The translations under genes and the position numbers were made by a program. Under the pieces are notes generated by a model. It was not told the DNA's origin and did no database searches. It saw nothing but the letters and a program-made list of their open reading frames with translations. From Monosporascus cannonballus (lineage: Eukaryota; Ascomycota; Sordariomycetes; Xylariales): a DNA stretch of 64,000 nt. Location of the stretch: contig QJNS01000006.1 in assembly GCA_004154925.1 (NCBI GenBank), positions 62,001 through 126,000 on the forward strand. The letters are read 5' to 3'. Positions 20,500 to 32,661 of the stretch are shown here, piece by piece. The number at the start of each line of letters is the position of its first letter. The first letter of the stretch is position 1.

Positions 20500-23024
20500 T
20501 TACGAAAAAAAAAATCAAATAAACGCTAAATACGGAAAAGGCATTTCAGGATATCAAGGATATAATTACTAACGAACTAATATTAATTATGTACGATTTA
20601 AACCGCCTTATTAAACTAAAAATTAATATTTCGGATTACGTATTAAATATAGTAATCGGATAACGAAATAATTAAGGCAAATTGCACCTTATTATATTCT
20701 TTTCGTATATATTAAAAAAAGCCAAATCTAATTACGTTATCCTATATAAAGAATTTATAGCCATTATTATGGCATTTCGAAAGTTCAGATATTTTCTAAA
20801 GGAAAACTTGCACTAGATTAAGGTTTATACGGATTATCAAAATCTTACTCGATTTATTACGACCAGGGAATTTACAAAATAATAATTTCGTTACGAGGAA
20901 AAACTGGCGAATTTCGACTTCGTTATTATCCATAAAAAAAGCTTAAAAATTAGCAAAGCAAATACCTTAAATAAGCGATTAAACCTTAAAAGGAAATTGG
21001 TCAAAATTAACCATATAATTTTCGATACTATTACAAAAGGATATTTACGCCTACGATAACTTACGATATTTCGAGCAATACCCTTTAATATATATCAGAA
21101 GATCCAGCAATATGACAATAATCTCCTGAAAAACTAAAAAACGGATAAAATATAAGTTTAAAAGAAATACCAAAAGGACCTAATATGAAATATGTACGAA
21201 CATTAGCTATATAAATATCCAGGGATTTACAAAACTTTAAAACGGCTTTAATACATATATTCCTGTCTTAAAATAAAATTAACGGTATAGAAAATTATAT
21301 AATAATACGATATTTATGCCAAAGTAAAGAATTAACGATATCAACTATACGAAAAATTACAGCTATTACTAGTCGTAAAATAACTATAATATTTAATTAT
21401 ATTTAACTTTATTCTTAAACTTCCTATATTAAACAATTTAATGACAAAAATATATTACGACAGCATTTTCGTAATTGTTGACCGATTTACGAAGTTTTCT
21501 TATTTTTTTACGATATTACGAAAACATAAACGCCGAATAAATAGTATATATTTTTTTAAAATATATTTTCAGCATATATAACGGACCAATAAAAGTTATT
21601 TTAAATAAAGGATTAATATTCGTATTTAAATTGTGGCCAAACCTTGTAATACAAATGAATCTAAATCATAAATTATTTAACATACTTAAATTATAAATAA
21701 ATAAATAAATAAATAAATAAAACCAAACCTCCGAAATTTATTTACGATATTATATTAATTACGAACAAAATATTTAGGCTCAAAAATTATTAATCGCAGA
21801 ATTAACTTATAATATTAACTCTTACGAAAGTAATAAAATAATACTAACGAACGCCAATTTTGGTTTTATTCCAGATATTTATAAAAAGATATTTAACGAT
21901 AATCTAATTAAGATTAAAATAATTCTGATATTAAAATAATTACAATAATTATACTAAAAAATAAAAATAAAACTGAAATTCGTACGAAATCAAATAAACA
22001 AATATTATAACTAGAAACGGTTAAAAAACTAACTTTCGAAAAAAAGAAAATAGTTTTTCTTACTACAAAAAATATTTAAACAAAACGACCTAACAAAAAA
22101 TTCGATTTCAAATATATCGGCCCATATAAAAGTATTAAAGAAATTTCAGAAAATAATTATTAATTAAAACTTTTACCAAAAATAAAACTTTATCTAATTG
22201 TGCATATTTTCTTATTCAAATTAACCGCAAATATAATTAAAATATATACGGTAAAATATAATATGAAAATAAAAAACAAATAAATATACGAAATAAAGAA
22301 TTCTTCGACATACGAAAATAAAACTGATTTACCTAACATCTAATAAATTAAAAAAAAATCCGGATTCCGAGAATACCTAGAAACCCGTTAAATATCTTAT
22401 TAATATTTAACGCTTATTAAAAAAACTTTTCCTAATAACGACGGACGCGTCCTAATTAATAACTAACTAATCAGTAACCGGGATATCGAGCTAATCGACT
22501 GCGGTCTGCATTAACGTAATAACCGCGACGGCGGCCTTTAATTATTCTTTTTTTTTTTCGAAACGGTTAAATTTCTTTATAATATCCGTACCTTTAATAC
22601 CGTAATAAAATATTTCGATATTACGGCGACGGAATAATGGCTTTTGTTTTTGCAAATAATCCAATTTGTTAACGGTAATTTACAACGACTTACGAACTTA
22701 TTTTTTCTTATGGTTTAAACGGTCCTTTTGATTCAAAAGCATTTGATATTTAATTTTTAAAGTACCAAAAATATTATAAAAACGGCCATAATAAATATAT
22801 CGAGAACATTTCCCAGATCTCCGAACAACTTTGTATTTCGCGTTTTTCTTTTTATAACGGAAACAAAAAAAATATTTTAAAACCGAAACGTTCAATACGT
22901 TCTAAAACGAAATATTATAATGCAACCCGACATAATAAAAATATAGGAAAAAAGGTTACTTATCTGAAACAAAACAAAAATAATTTGATCTTTAAGGACA
23001 AAATTCCTAGAAAAGGAAAAATCG

Positions 23025-23417
23025 TATTATAACCTAATAATTTTAGCTCCCTTACAAACGGTCGGAACCACAAAAAACTAAACTCCGACCAAGGTCAAAA
23101 TATCACATAACTAACTTAAAGGTTTTGAGACGCCAAGCACTTTAAACCCCTTAAGCTAGCAAAAAAGCTTAAAGAGCTTAACAAGCTCAAGGGTTTAAGC
23201 CGCTTAAATACCTTAAACCAAAACGAGAATATATATACTTATTATTCTTATAATTTAAATAACACCAGCTTGTAATATAATATCGTTATCCAAGGCACCT
23301 TTGGAATTACGAAACGTAACTATGTTATCTTATTGCTACAAAGTCCCACAATACTCCTGCTAACATAAACCCGTACGACTAAGGTTTAATAGCTGGTTAA
23401 ACCCCCTAGCCGTCACA
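23025..23417 (+). repeat. 3' LTR of element D
   Basis: 393 bp, starting TATTATAACC (RIP form of TGTTATGACC) and ending CCGTCACA at 23417. It is preceded by the purine run AGAAAAGGAAAAATCG. Confidence 0.88.
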
Positions 23418-23663
23418 CAGATGTATGGTAATAAAAGTGATTAACAAGCTCGATTTGTGTTTCGTCGAATTTGCCCTTTTTTTCTTTTTTTCGACTTGAG
23501 GCAATACATCAGGAGCATTTTCCTTTATCCAACGCCTCTCTGTAGTCTCGGGAACGTCGAATATCCTGAAGATTTGGCGATTTGAAACGCCGACGTTGAG
23601 GGTGTTATTAAGCTCTTTGGCCCACTTAACCTTGGCTCTAGCCGTACTATTAGCGGCATTCAT
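23406..23663 (-). pseudogene. Truncated helix-turn-helix transposase-like ORF, interrupted by D
   Basis: From ATG at 23663 the frame reads MNAANSTARAKVKWAKELNN, then VSNRQIFRIFDVPETTERRW, a plausible homeodomain-like helix-turn-helix, then IKENAPDVLPQVEKKKK. The following A-rich run looks like a frameshifted nuclear-localisation or AT-hook stretch. The last five codons run into the LTR of D (stop at 23406-23408), so the C-terminal catalytic part is missing. Codon use is balanced and free of RIP stops. HTH N-termini of this kind precede DDE domains in Tc1/mariner-like transposases; the exact family is not recognised. Confidence 0.6.
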
Positions 23664-23869
23664 CAACACTCAAAAACGAAAAAGAAATTAAAGAAACAGG
23701 ATGAGAAAAAATTCACCATAATCGCGATATATCGCTCTTTATGATGATGCAAAAAGATTATATGATCGTCATTGATATTGTTGAATTACGAAGGTTTGAA
23801 ATCATCATGATTTAGGTGTATTTGGAGAGTAGTTGGAGTAGTGCGCCATTTATTTTGACTAGCGCCTGA
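23418..23869 (-). mobile_element. 5' end of a Tc1/mariner-like transposon, truncated by D
   Basis: A 452-bp segment without RIP between the 3' LTR of D and pol fragment E. Its right end reads inward TCAGGCGCTAGTCAAAATA and abuts TA at 23870-23871. Related copies of E's host sequence carry TAA at this point, consistent with insertion in a TA target. It contains the start of an HTH protein on the minus strand. The other half is not found on the left side of D. Superfamily assignment is an inference from the TA site and the HTH. Confidence 0.6.
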
Positions 23870-24490
23870 TAATTTATTAAGAAAAGTTTGATACGAAATT
23901 ATTAGAGCATGAAGAATAAAATTATGAAATAATTTTAAAAAAGAGTTTTCGACAGAGTTTTACTCCATTTACAACCTTAGCGAAAACGAATTATACGCTT
24001 TTAAGAATATTTAGAAAATCGGTTACAAAAAGGATAAATTCCACTTTCGAAATTATTAACGAGATATCGTATATTTTTCGTACTTAAGAAAAATGAGAAA
24101 TTACGACTTAAGGTCGATTATCTACACCTAAACGATATTACTATCAAAAACCAAATACCGTTACCCTTAATTACAGAAATAAAAGACAGACTTTAGGGAA
24201 CTAAATAATTTACAGCATTCGACCTGAGAAATAAATATAATCTTATTATTATTTAAAACGGATACGAATAGTAAATTGCTTTTAGGATAAAATACGAATT
24301 ATTTAAATACTTAGTTACGCTAATCGGATTTACAAATATGTTAATAACTTTGTAACAGATAATTAAATTTGTATTACGCGACTATCTCGACATTTTTGTC
24401 ATTTGTTATTTTGACGATATTTTTATCTATTCAAAAACGGAGAAAGAATATGCCGAATATATTTATAAAATTCTTTAAGTTTAATAAAAC

Positions 24491-24877
24491 TGTTATGACC
24501 CGAGGGGCTGCGGCCTCAAAAACCGGTCGCAACAGGAAAATAACTAAGCCATGTAGGTCTAGTAACGTGATAACTCGACAGGATCGATCGTGGAGCTCGT
24601 AAAGCTAAGTTCGATAGGATCGATCGTAAAGCCCATAAAACCGGGCTTGACAAAGACGGAAGAATTAAAATATATATGCTTATTATTCCCATAATTTATA
24701 TAATTTTAGCTTATAATATTTATCAATATTAATCGTTTGCGATATATTTTTATACTTTTGATATTAAAAGATATAATACGATTACTATATTTATTATTTA
24801 GATTTTTACGATATTTCTATTAATATAAATCCGTCAACTTAAGGTTTAATAATTAGTTAAACCGTTAAGCCATTATA
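24491..24877 (+). repeat. 5' LTR of element B
   Basis: 387 bp, begins TGTTATGACCCGAGGGG and ends AGCCATTATA. It contains two or three partial copies of a GACAGGATCGATCG-type unit (24578-24650) that are also present in the 3' LTR. Confidence 0.9.
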
Positions 24878-24949
24878 CATTATAAGTTTTTATTTAATAG
24901 TACCGTTAAACTTTGAGCAATATTTAATATTATCAAAATATCGACCAGC

Positions 24950-27900
24950 GTTTAAGAAACTCTTATTTAACAGTTTTAGGTTCGAATTGGGGAATTAAAA
25001 AATGAAATCCGACAAATTAAGGTTACGCCATTTACTTAAGCCATTTTCGCCCGTATAAAACCAAGGAAGCCAGAACCTTATGATAAAAAGGGCAACTGTT
25101 AGATCTTCTTAATATAGGTACAGATTTATTTTTATTTTCTGGACCTTAATAATCCAGCGGATTAAATCCTAGTAATAAAAGTATGCCTAACGGGAAATGC
25201 GGTTAATTAATTTAAGTTTATTATGACAAATATTTTTGGAAATAGGAAAGTTAAATAAAAAAAACTTTATTAATAAAGATTTATTATTTTATATTAATTT
25301 TGAAAATAAAGTACGCGATAATTTCGGTAATCCGGATAAAAAATTATTTGCGGCTTAATAACTTTTAGAATTCCGACAAGAAAAACCCGTATCCAAATAC
25401 GCTGTAACCTTTAAAAACTTTATAGTTAAGGCCGGATAGGGAGATAGCGAAGCCGATGCCTTTATTAATATGTTTTATAAAGGGTTAAAGGACGATATAA
25501 AAAATAAAATTATTCGGGTTAAGTAATTAATTGCCTTAGACCGGTATATTATAATAGCGATTAAAATCGATAATCGACAATTTAAAAAATAATAAAAGAA
25601 AAAAGGATAATGTGCTTTAGGTTCGGGATATAATAAGTCCAACTAGGGAAAAAAAACGAAACGTATCCTTTATTTTTTACGGAACGGCGTTAGGACTTAT
25701 GGAATTCGGCGTTACCTACAAACAAAATTGGAGCCAGATTAAATATTTCAATTACGGCAAAATGGAATATAAGGTTTATAAATGCAGGAAACCTAAAAGG
25801 TTATAGTAAAATAATTAAATACTTATACCGGAGGAATAATTTAAAAATAATTAAAGAAATAATAATAAAGTTATTAAGATAATCCAAGCCAAATATGAAT
25901 TAGGTTTACGGCAAAAGGTTTAATAAAAATTATTAACATAAAAAATATAACGAAAAATATACGAAGTTAGGAAGTTAGTTTAATAGATATTGCGAATATA
26001 GTAAAAAGCATTATAAACGTAATTACGCGAATATTAAGATTGGATAAAAAAAGTTTGTTTAAGAAACCTAAACCGATATAACAAAATGTACGCCATATAT
26101 TGCCGATAACGAAAATATCCCGATTACGAAAAATGGAAATAACATATTTATAAACGAATTATCCGTATGTACTATAAGGGATTTGATTTTTTTAAACCGT
26201 ACCGGAAATAATAAGAATAATAAATAATAATATTAATATTTTCGAACCATAACCTTGAAAGATATTTAATAACTGGCCGAAATAAAAAGCTGGATTAAAG
26301 GAAAATAATGCCTGTAGGAAAACCTTTTTTGTTATTATGGATGGTATAATTATTAAACGGAAAAGGAGTTAATTTAGCGTACGGTAAAAAAACATTATTA
26401 AAGAATTATTACGAATTTTTATTTTTAATTAGTATTTATTACGGATCCTTACGAAACAAATATTATTAAAAAAGATACGTTAATTTATAAGAGATTTTTG
26501 GAACGATAATCAGAATAATGCATAATGGGATGTAATTGTAAATATAAGAAAATAATTTATTTAATAGGGAAAGAAATTGTAACAGAACTAAGAATAATTA
26601 ATATAGTTTAAATAAATAGTACGCCGGCAATAACGACAGATATAATAACTTAATACCTTAAACAAAAAAATATAAATAGAATTTGATAAATTTAAATGGG
26701 AATTAAAAAAAGAATTATCTGTAAAAAAGCCGCAAGATAATAAAACCTAAAGAAGTTAAAAGGAATTCCTAAAAAAGGTTTTAAACGCGACGATAAGAAA
26801 CGTTAATAATTTTATCATTTTGGATATACGAATCGGAACGTATTGATATACCGTAATGGTGGATTGTAAAGCTCTGGGCGGAAATTATATTGCATCAGAT
26901 ATAATTAATAAACTTAAATTACTATAAAGATATAAATTAAAACCTTTTATAATGATAAATGCCGAAAGTTAGGAATTTGCTTACGATAACGAAAAATTAT
27001 ATGCGAAATTAATTATTTCGAGATTTCTATTTACAAACGATATTAAACAGTTAATTTCGATATTATATTATTTGAGAATTACGATATAATCTTAGGATTA
27101 CCATAAATACGTTAATACGAAATCTTAATTAATAATAGGATTAGTTAAATAAGGTTTACTTTATATTCTATTAATAAATAAAAAAGAATTAAAATCTTAA
27201 TATTCGATTAATAATAACGACGAATATAGGCATCAGGATACGACAAAAACTTTATTACTTAAAGGAATAAAACATAAAGAAACGGGTATTAAAAACGAAT
27301 ACGACATATCGTTATTATTATTATAACGAAATTAAAATAAATAAATAATGATTTGGAAAAATAAGAATAAGAACTTAAAGAATTAAAATATTTAATTAAT
27401 ATGTTAGTTATTATAATATTATAAATATAAGCAGTTTTTTAAAAAAGAACTTAATACAAAATTATTAAAATATAACGAATAAAATTATAAATTAATTTTT
27501 AAGGAAGGATTTTTGACAAAGCTTTATCTTATATACAATTGTAACGGAAACGAATTACGCAATTTTAGAAAATACCTAGAAGATTGGTTATAAAAAATAG
27601 ATTTAACTTTCGGAATTACTAATAGGATATCCGATATTTTTTATATCGAAAAAAACGGAAAATTACGATTTATAGTTAATTATCGGCAATTTAACAATAT
27701 TGATATTAAAAATCGAATATTATTACCTTTAATTACGGAAATAAAAAACCGATTTTACGGAATTAAATAGTTCATAATATTTGATTTCAGAAATGGATAT
27801 AACCTTATTAAAATCAAGGAAAAATACGAATAAAAAATAGCCTTTAGGATTAAATACGAACTATTTAAGTATTTGGTTATATTAATAGGATTTACAAACG

Positions 27901-30210
27901 TATTAATAATTTTCTAGCAAATAATTAATTATGTATTACGAAAATACCTTAATATTTTTATTGTTTGCTATTTTAACGATATTTTTATTTTTTTAAAAAA
28001 GGAAAAAATATATGCAAAATATGTTAATAAAGTTTTTTAAGCTTTATAAAACGTAAGGTTATTTGTTAATGTAAAAAGATGTTAATTCTATATATAAGGA
28101 ATGGAATATTTGGGATATATTATTATTCCAGAATATATTAAAATAAACCTTAAGAAAATCGCTATAGTTATAACATAGCAGATGCTAATAACCATTAAGC
28201 AGGTCCAGATATTTTTTGGATTTATTAACTATTATAGGAAATTTATTTGAAAATTTAATAAAATAAATATATTTTTAATAGATTATACAGAAACAAATTA
28301 AATAAATGTTAAATACGGAAAAGTTATTTTAGGATATTAATATTGCGATTATTAACGAATTAATATTAATTATGTACGATTTAAATCGCTTCGTTAAACT
28401 AAAAACTGATATTCGGATTCCGCGTTAAACGTAGTAATCTGATAACGAAATAATTAAGGCAAATTGTACCTTATTATATTTTTTTCGTATAAGTTGAAAA
28501 AAGCCGAATTTAATTACGGTATTTTAAATAAGGAATTTATGGTTATTATTATAGCATTTTAAGAAATTAGGCTTTTCCTAAAAGGAAATTTGTATTAGAA
28601 TAAGTTTTATATAAATTATTAAAATTTTATCCGATTTATTACGACCAAAAGGCTTATAGGATAATAACTGTAATACGTAAAAAAATTGGCAAACTTCGAT
28701 TTCGTTATTATTTATAAAAAAGATTTAAAAAACGGCAGAGTAAATATTTTAAGTAAATAATCAGATTTAGAAAGGAAATTGGTTAAAATTAGCCATATAA
28801 TTTTTGATATTATGATAAAAAGATATTTACGTTTACGACAAATTGCGATAATTCGGGTAATATTTCTCGATATATATTAGAAAATCCAGTAATATAATAA
28901 CGGTTTTTTAGAAAACCAAAAAACGAATAAGATATAAATTTCAGAGAAATATTAGAAGGATTTAGTACGAAAAATATACGAATATTAGTTATACGGATAT
29001 TTAGAGATTTATAAGACCTTAAAGCAACTTTGACGTATATATTCCTTTTTTAAAATAAAATTAACGGTACAGAAAATTATACGGTAATACGATATTTGCG
29101 CTAAAGCAAAATCTTAACGATATAAATTATACGGAAAATTACAGTTATTATTAATTGTAAATCAATTATAATACTTAGTTATATTTGACTTTATTATTAA
29201 ACTTTTTATGTTAAAGGATTTAGTTATAAAGGTATATTACGATAGCATTTTCGTAATCGTTAATTGATTTACGAAATCCTTTTCTTTTTTATTATATTAT
29301 AAGGATAAAAATACCGGACGATTGGAACATATTTTTTAAATTATATTTTTAATATATATTGATTATTAATAGAAATTATTTTAAATAAAAGATCGATATT
29401 TGCATTAAGGTTTTGGTAAGGCCTTATAACATAGATCGACTTAAACCATAAATTATCCATTATATTTAATTTATAAATAAATATATAAATAAAACGAATA
29501 AACCAAATTTTAAAAACTTATTTACGATATTATATTAATTATAAATCAAATAATTAGGTGTAAAAATTACTAATCATATAACTAGTTTATAATACCAGTT
29601 ATTACGAAAGTATTAAGATAATATTTGCGAACGCAAATTTTGGTTTTATTTTAAAAGTTTATAAGAAAGTACGTAACGATAGTCCGATTAATGTAAAAAT
29701 AATCCTTTCGTTAAAACAGTTATAATAGCTATACCAAGAAATAAAAACAGAATTGGAATTCGTACGGAATTAAATAAGCAAATAATATATTTAGAAAAGG
29801 TTAAAGGAATTAACTTGCGAAAAAGCGGAAATAATTTTCTTTATTATAAAAAACATTTAAACAAAAAAACCTAATACAAAATTTGATTTTAAATATATCG
29901 GTTTATGTAAAATCGTTAAAAAACCCTCAAAAAATAATTATTAATTAAAATTCTTATTAAAAGTTAAATTTTATTTAATTTTATATATTTCTTTATTTGA
30001 GTTAATAACAAATATAATTAAGGTATATACGGTATAAGATGACGTAAAAGTAAAAGACGAATAAGCGTACGAGGTGGAAAAAATATTCGATATGCAAAAA
30101 TAAAACGGACTTACTTAATACCTGATTAAGTGGAAAAAGTACCCAGATTCCGAAAATACCTGGGAACCCGCTAAAAATCTTATTGGCGCTTAGCGTTTGT
30201 TAAAGAACTT
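24950..30210 (+). pseudogene. gag-pol remnant of element B
   Basis: Gag is at about 24950-25830, with a zinc knuckle near 25740-25785 reading KYFNYGKMEYKVYKC (first two Cys and the His replaced, last Cys kept). Protease is at about 26860-27120. RT is at about 27430-28090 with YFDD changed to YFND at 27968-27979. RNase H is at about 28350-28640 and integrase at about 28690-29860. A well preserved chromodomain follows at about 30075-30210 (EVEKIFDMQK, YLIKWKKYPDSENTWEPAKN). The changes are G-to-A or C-to-T and produce frequent stops. Confidence 0.8.
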
Positions 30211-30832
30211 TTATTAGTAACGCTGAGGTTAGCGGGGTTAAACGTTCCTTAATTAAAGGACGACTAATCGGTAAATTCCAGGATCGACTAGTCGAAAAAA
30301 GGCACGGTTTTTGTTGACGTGGCCTTTGCGGCCTTTAATTCGGCCTGTTTTTTTAACGTTCCAACCTATTTAATTCCTTTAGGGATCGAAGCTTACGAGA
30401 TAGCATACGTATTATACGGTCGGCCCATAATTTCTTTTGTTTCCGAAGACGGCGAACCTTGGCCTGCGTTTATTCCGTTTTTTCTTTAGTTTTCTTAAGT
30501 TTCGTTTTAATCTTATGGTGGTTAGATATGAGCTTTTTAAGTTAAGAAGTGAAAAGATCGTTAATATTATAAAGACTTTGGTTCCGTGTAACGTATTTTT
30601 CGTATCGAAAGAAATTTAACGAAAAAATATAATAAGATAATAATACGTAATAAATATAATAAGAATATATAAGCATATTTACACTTCGAAAAATCATTAA
30701 CTTGAATAAGTTATTTTGTTTTTTTGTTTTTCGGTTAATCGGGTTTTTAATATAATCCGATATAATGGCGAAAAAAGGATTTACGGAAGAAAAGAAAATT
30801 TTCGGGGCGAAGATTATAAAGAAGAAAAATCG
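30211..30832 (+). other. 3' untranslated region of element B with polypurine tract
   Basis: Non-coding tail between chromodomain and 3' LTR. The small frame at 30437-30619 shows no domain and is not called. The polypurine tract is about 30816-30832. Confidence 0.55.
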
Positions 30833-31218
30833 TGTTATAACCCGACAGGTTGCGGCCCCAAAAAATGATTGTAACAGGAAAATAACTAAGTTATGTAGGT
30901 CGAGTTACGTGATAGCTTGACAGAATTGATCGTGGAGCTCATAGAGCCAGGTTTGACAGGATCGATCGTAAAGTTTATAAAGCCGGGTTTAACAAAAACG
31001 GAAAATTAAGATATATATGTTTATTATTCCCATAATTTAAATAGCTTTAATTTGAAATATTTATTAATATTAATCGTTTGCGATACGTTTTTGCACCTTT
31101 GGTATTAAAAGACGTAATACGATTATTGTATTTATTATTCAGATTCTCACGATATTTCTGCCAACATAAACCCGTCGACTTAAGGTTTAAGAGTTGGTTA
31201 AACCGCTAAGCAGTTACA
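30833..31218 (+). repeat. 3' LTR of element B
   Basis: 386 bp, TGTTATAACCC...GCAGTTACA, aligned with the 5' LTR. The final CA is intact. Confidence 0.9.
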
Positions 31219-31443
31219 AAAACGCAAAATTATTAATTAACGCAAAAAAATTAATTCCATAAGCAAAAAAGTAAAATACCTAGAATATATTATGACTTCA
31301 GAACATATCAAAATGGATTTAAAGAAAATCGCTGCAGTTATAGAATAACATATGCCAATTACGGTTAAAGAAGTATAGGCATTCCTCAAATTCGCTAACT
31401 ATTATAAAAAGTTTATTTGAAACTTTATAAAATAATAAATCGC

Positions 31444-31632
31444 TGTAAGCTGCAATAAGGTGATATTTGACCAGTTGTAAAACAAATTCCAAAAAGTAAG
31501 TATATTAGATTACTTCCATCCGACGTTTCTCATTAGCTGCTAGATGGTGGATTTATATTAATAAATAAGTCGGTAATTGATCGGTGGCTGGTCGATTACC
31601 AACCTTATCCTTATAAAAGCTGTATTCTTATA
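31444..31632 (-). repeat. 3' LTR of element I
   Basis: 189 bp. On the plus strand it begins TGTAAGCTGCAATAAGG and ends TATTCTTATA. It aligns over its full length with 53083-53271, including AAATTCCAAAAAGTAA and GGATTTATATTA. Confidence 0.88.
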
Positions 31633-31904
31633 TTTACTCCACTTTTTTAAGCTATTAATCCTTCATAATATTATCATTAATTTAATATTTCGCGTTTCGC
31701 AAATTTGATTACGTATATTTACTAATAATTCCCCTTTATAAATACGTAAATTACATTATATTGTGAACAATTACGGTAAAAATTAATACGTATCATATTA
31801 CGGAATTAATTATGCTCCTCCTAATTTCTTAAACTAATCCGCTTTTTAACCCTATTTTATTTACTTTTTTTCTTTTTCTTTTTGCGCTTATATTTTGTCA
31901 TGTT

Positions 31905-32100
31905 TTGTTAAAGATCAAAGTGAGAGAAACAATACGGGTATGTTAAGAACCAATCTGAACATTGCCCTTTTTCCTTAAGAGGGGAGTGAGCAACTACCTA
32001 TAAAGCAACTACCCCGCACCTACCTCGTAGCAATTGCGTAAGGATAACGCATAAAATGCTTGGCGTTTTTTTGATGATGCGTACATTTTCTTAGCCCCTA
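31905..32100. other. Balanced-composition island within element I
   Basis: The segment keeps CA/TG/CC steps amid RIP-altered DNA. It shows repeated AGCAACTACC-type units (near 31990, 32005) and a small hairpin GCGT-AAGGATA-ACGC near 32037. No gene is apparent. It may be a short insertion acquired after RIP; I could not define its ends. Confidence 0.45.
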
Positions 32101-32526
32101 ACATATTTCCATTCCTTTTATATACGCGTTTTGTTCGATCATCCGTTTTTCTTTATTCTTATTTTGTCCTTTCCGTTTTTTTTGCGTTTAATTTCCGTTC
32201 TTTCTCCGTTCGCCATATTTTTTTCTTATAAGAAGTTGTAAAAAAAGTAAAATTTTAATACTAATAATAATTAAGATTTTTTAGCGCTATTTTTTTAACG
32301 CTAACGATAAAATAGATATTAATCGTATTATAAACGGCAATAAGCCGTATTATATTTACGTAATATAATATTATTTCGATTATTGTACGGTTTGTTTTTA
32401 AGTTCCGAACGCCTTAAATTACGTCGTAATCAATTATTATTACAAAACCTTTTGCGCAGTAAGTAATTATTCTTAATGTTATTAATATTGCCGTTTAATT
32501 TCCGTTTAAATTCCGATTATCCTTAA

Positions 32527-32661
32527 GGGTGCCGCTGTGATGATTTGCACAGCTAGTCCTTATAAGGTGGATTAAGGTGTCCAAACTCCAATTGGGGGTT
32601 TGGAATTGCTGACCTTTTGGTATTGTAGCTAGCGTCGCACCTTCGTTATCTCACAGCCGCC
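32527..32661. mobile_element. Putative 135-bp MITE in the 3' region of element I
   Basis: Flanked by TAA on both sides (32524-32526 and 32662-32664). Ends read inward GGGTGCCGCTGTGATGA (left) and GGCGGCTGTGAGATAACG (right), sharing CTGTGA and, further in, GCTAG: imperfect inverted repeats of about 30 bp. A central near-palindrome CCAAACTCC-AATT-GG surrounds the middle. It carries no RIP. A 3-bp TAA duplication would suit PIF/Harbinger-type elements, but the family is not established. Confidence 0.5.

Larger units (their letters stand above)
8118..22410 (+). pseudogene. gag-pol remnant of element D (split by A and by a 207-bp insert)
   Basis: Gag begins about 8118, where the expected ATG reads ATA followed by AAATCT. 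The gag-pol linker is at about 9290-9440. Protease is split at 10137/18927 by element A: the region around GGGAATTATATTGCACC continues into KYKLKP-like sequence after A. RT is at about 19440-20060; its catalytic YFDD now reads YLNN near 19972-19984. RNase H (about 20510-20880), integrase (about 20920-22060) and a chromodomain remnant (about 22270-22410) follow. Dozens of TAA/TAG/TGA codons replace Gln and Trp codons. The chromodomain would have steered integration to marked chromatin; nothing here can be functional. Confidence 0.75.
7605..23417 (+). mobile_element. Chromovirus element D, carrying nested element A and a 207-bp insert
   Basis: Bounded by 393-bp LTRs at 7605-7997 and 23025-23417. 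Subtracting A (10138-18926) and the 207-bp insert leaves about 6.8 kb, normal for Ty3/gypsy. Domain order gag, protease, RT, RNase H, integrase, chromodomain identifies a chromovirus. Flanking pentamers are GAGCG (left) and CAGAT (right) and do not match, so this copy or its flank has been rearranged. It has been heavily RIP-altered throughout. Confidence 0.88.
24486..31223 (+). mobile_element. Chromovirus element B, inserted in RT of E
   Basis: LTRs at 24491-24877 and 30833-31218, with perfect AAAAC duplications at 24486-24490 and 31219-31223. Total 6728 bp, full length. The internal domain order is that of a chromovirus. A purine-rich run AAAGAAGAAAAATCG precedes the 3' LTR. Confidence 0.93.
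23870..31443 (+). mobile_element. Chromovirus pol fragment E, split by element B
   Basis: Bases 23870-24490 and 31219-31443 join into one pol reading similar to A-D (pre-RT, RT, start of RNase H). It lacks a 5' end (cut at the TA site of the 23418-23869 transposon) and a 3' end (cut at 31443 by the LTR of element I). It is thus an internal fragment of an older layer that later received B. Confidence 0.8.
23872..31443 (+). pseudogene. RT/RNase H fragment of element E
   Basis: The first part covers the pre-RT segment and RT, ending in a clear YFDDIFIYSKT at 24407-24439 (catalytic YFDD intact). After B, the reading resumes at 31219 and ends with FANYYKKFI at about 31396-31422. Less affected by stops than its neighbours in the RT core, but still broken by several TAA/TAG codons. 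Gag, protease, integrase and chromodomain are absent. Confidence 0.7.

Noticed and set aside
20341..20529. 62-codon frame in the 207-bp insertion
   Set aside because: It runs out of the insertion into RIP-altered element D and has no family resemblance.
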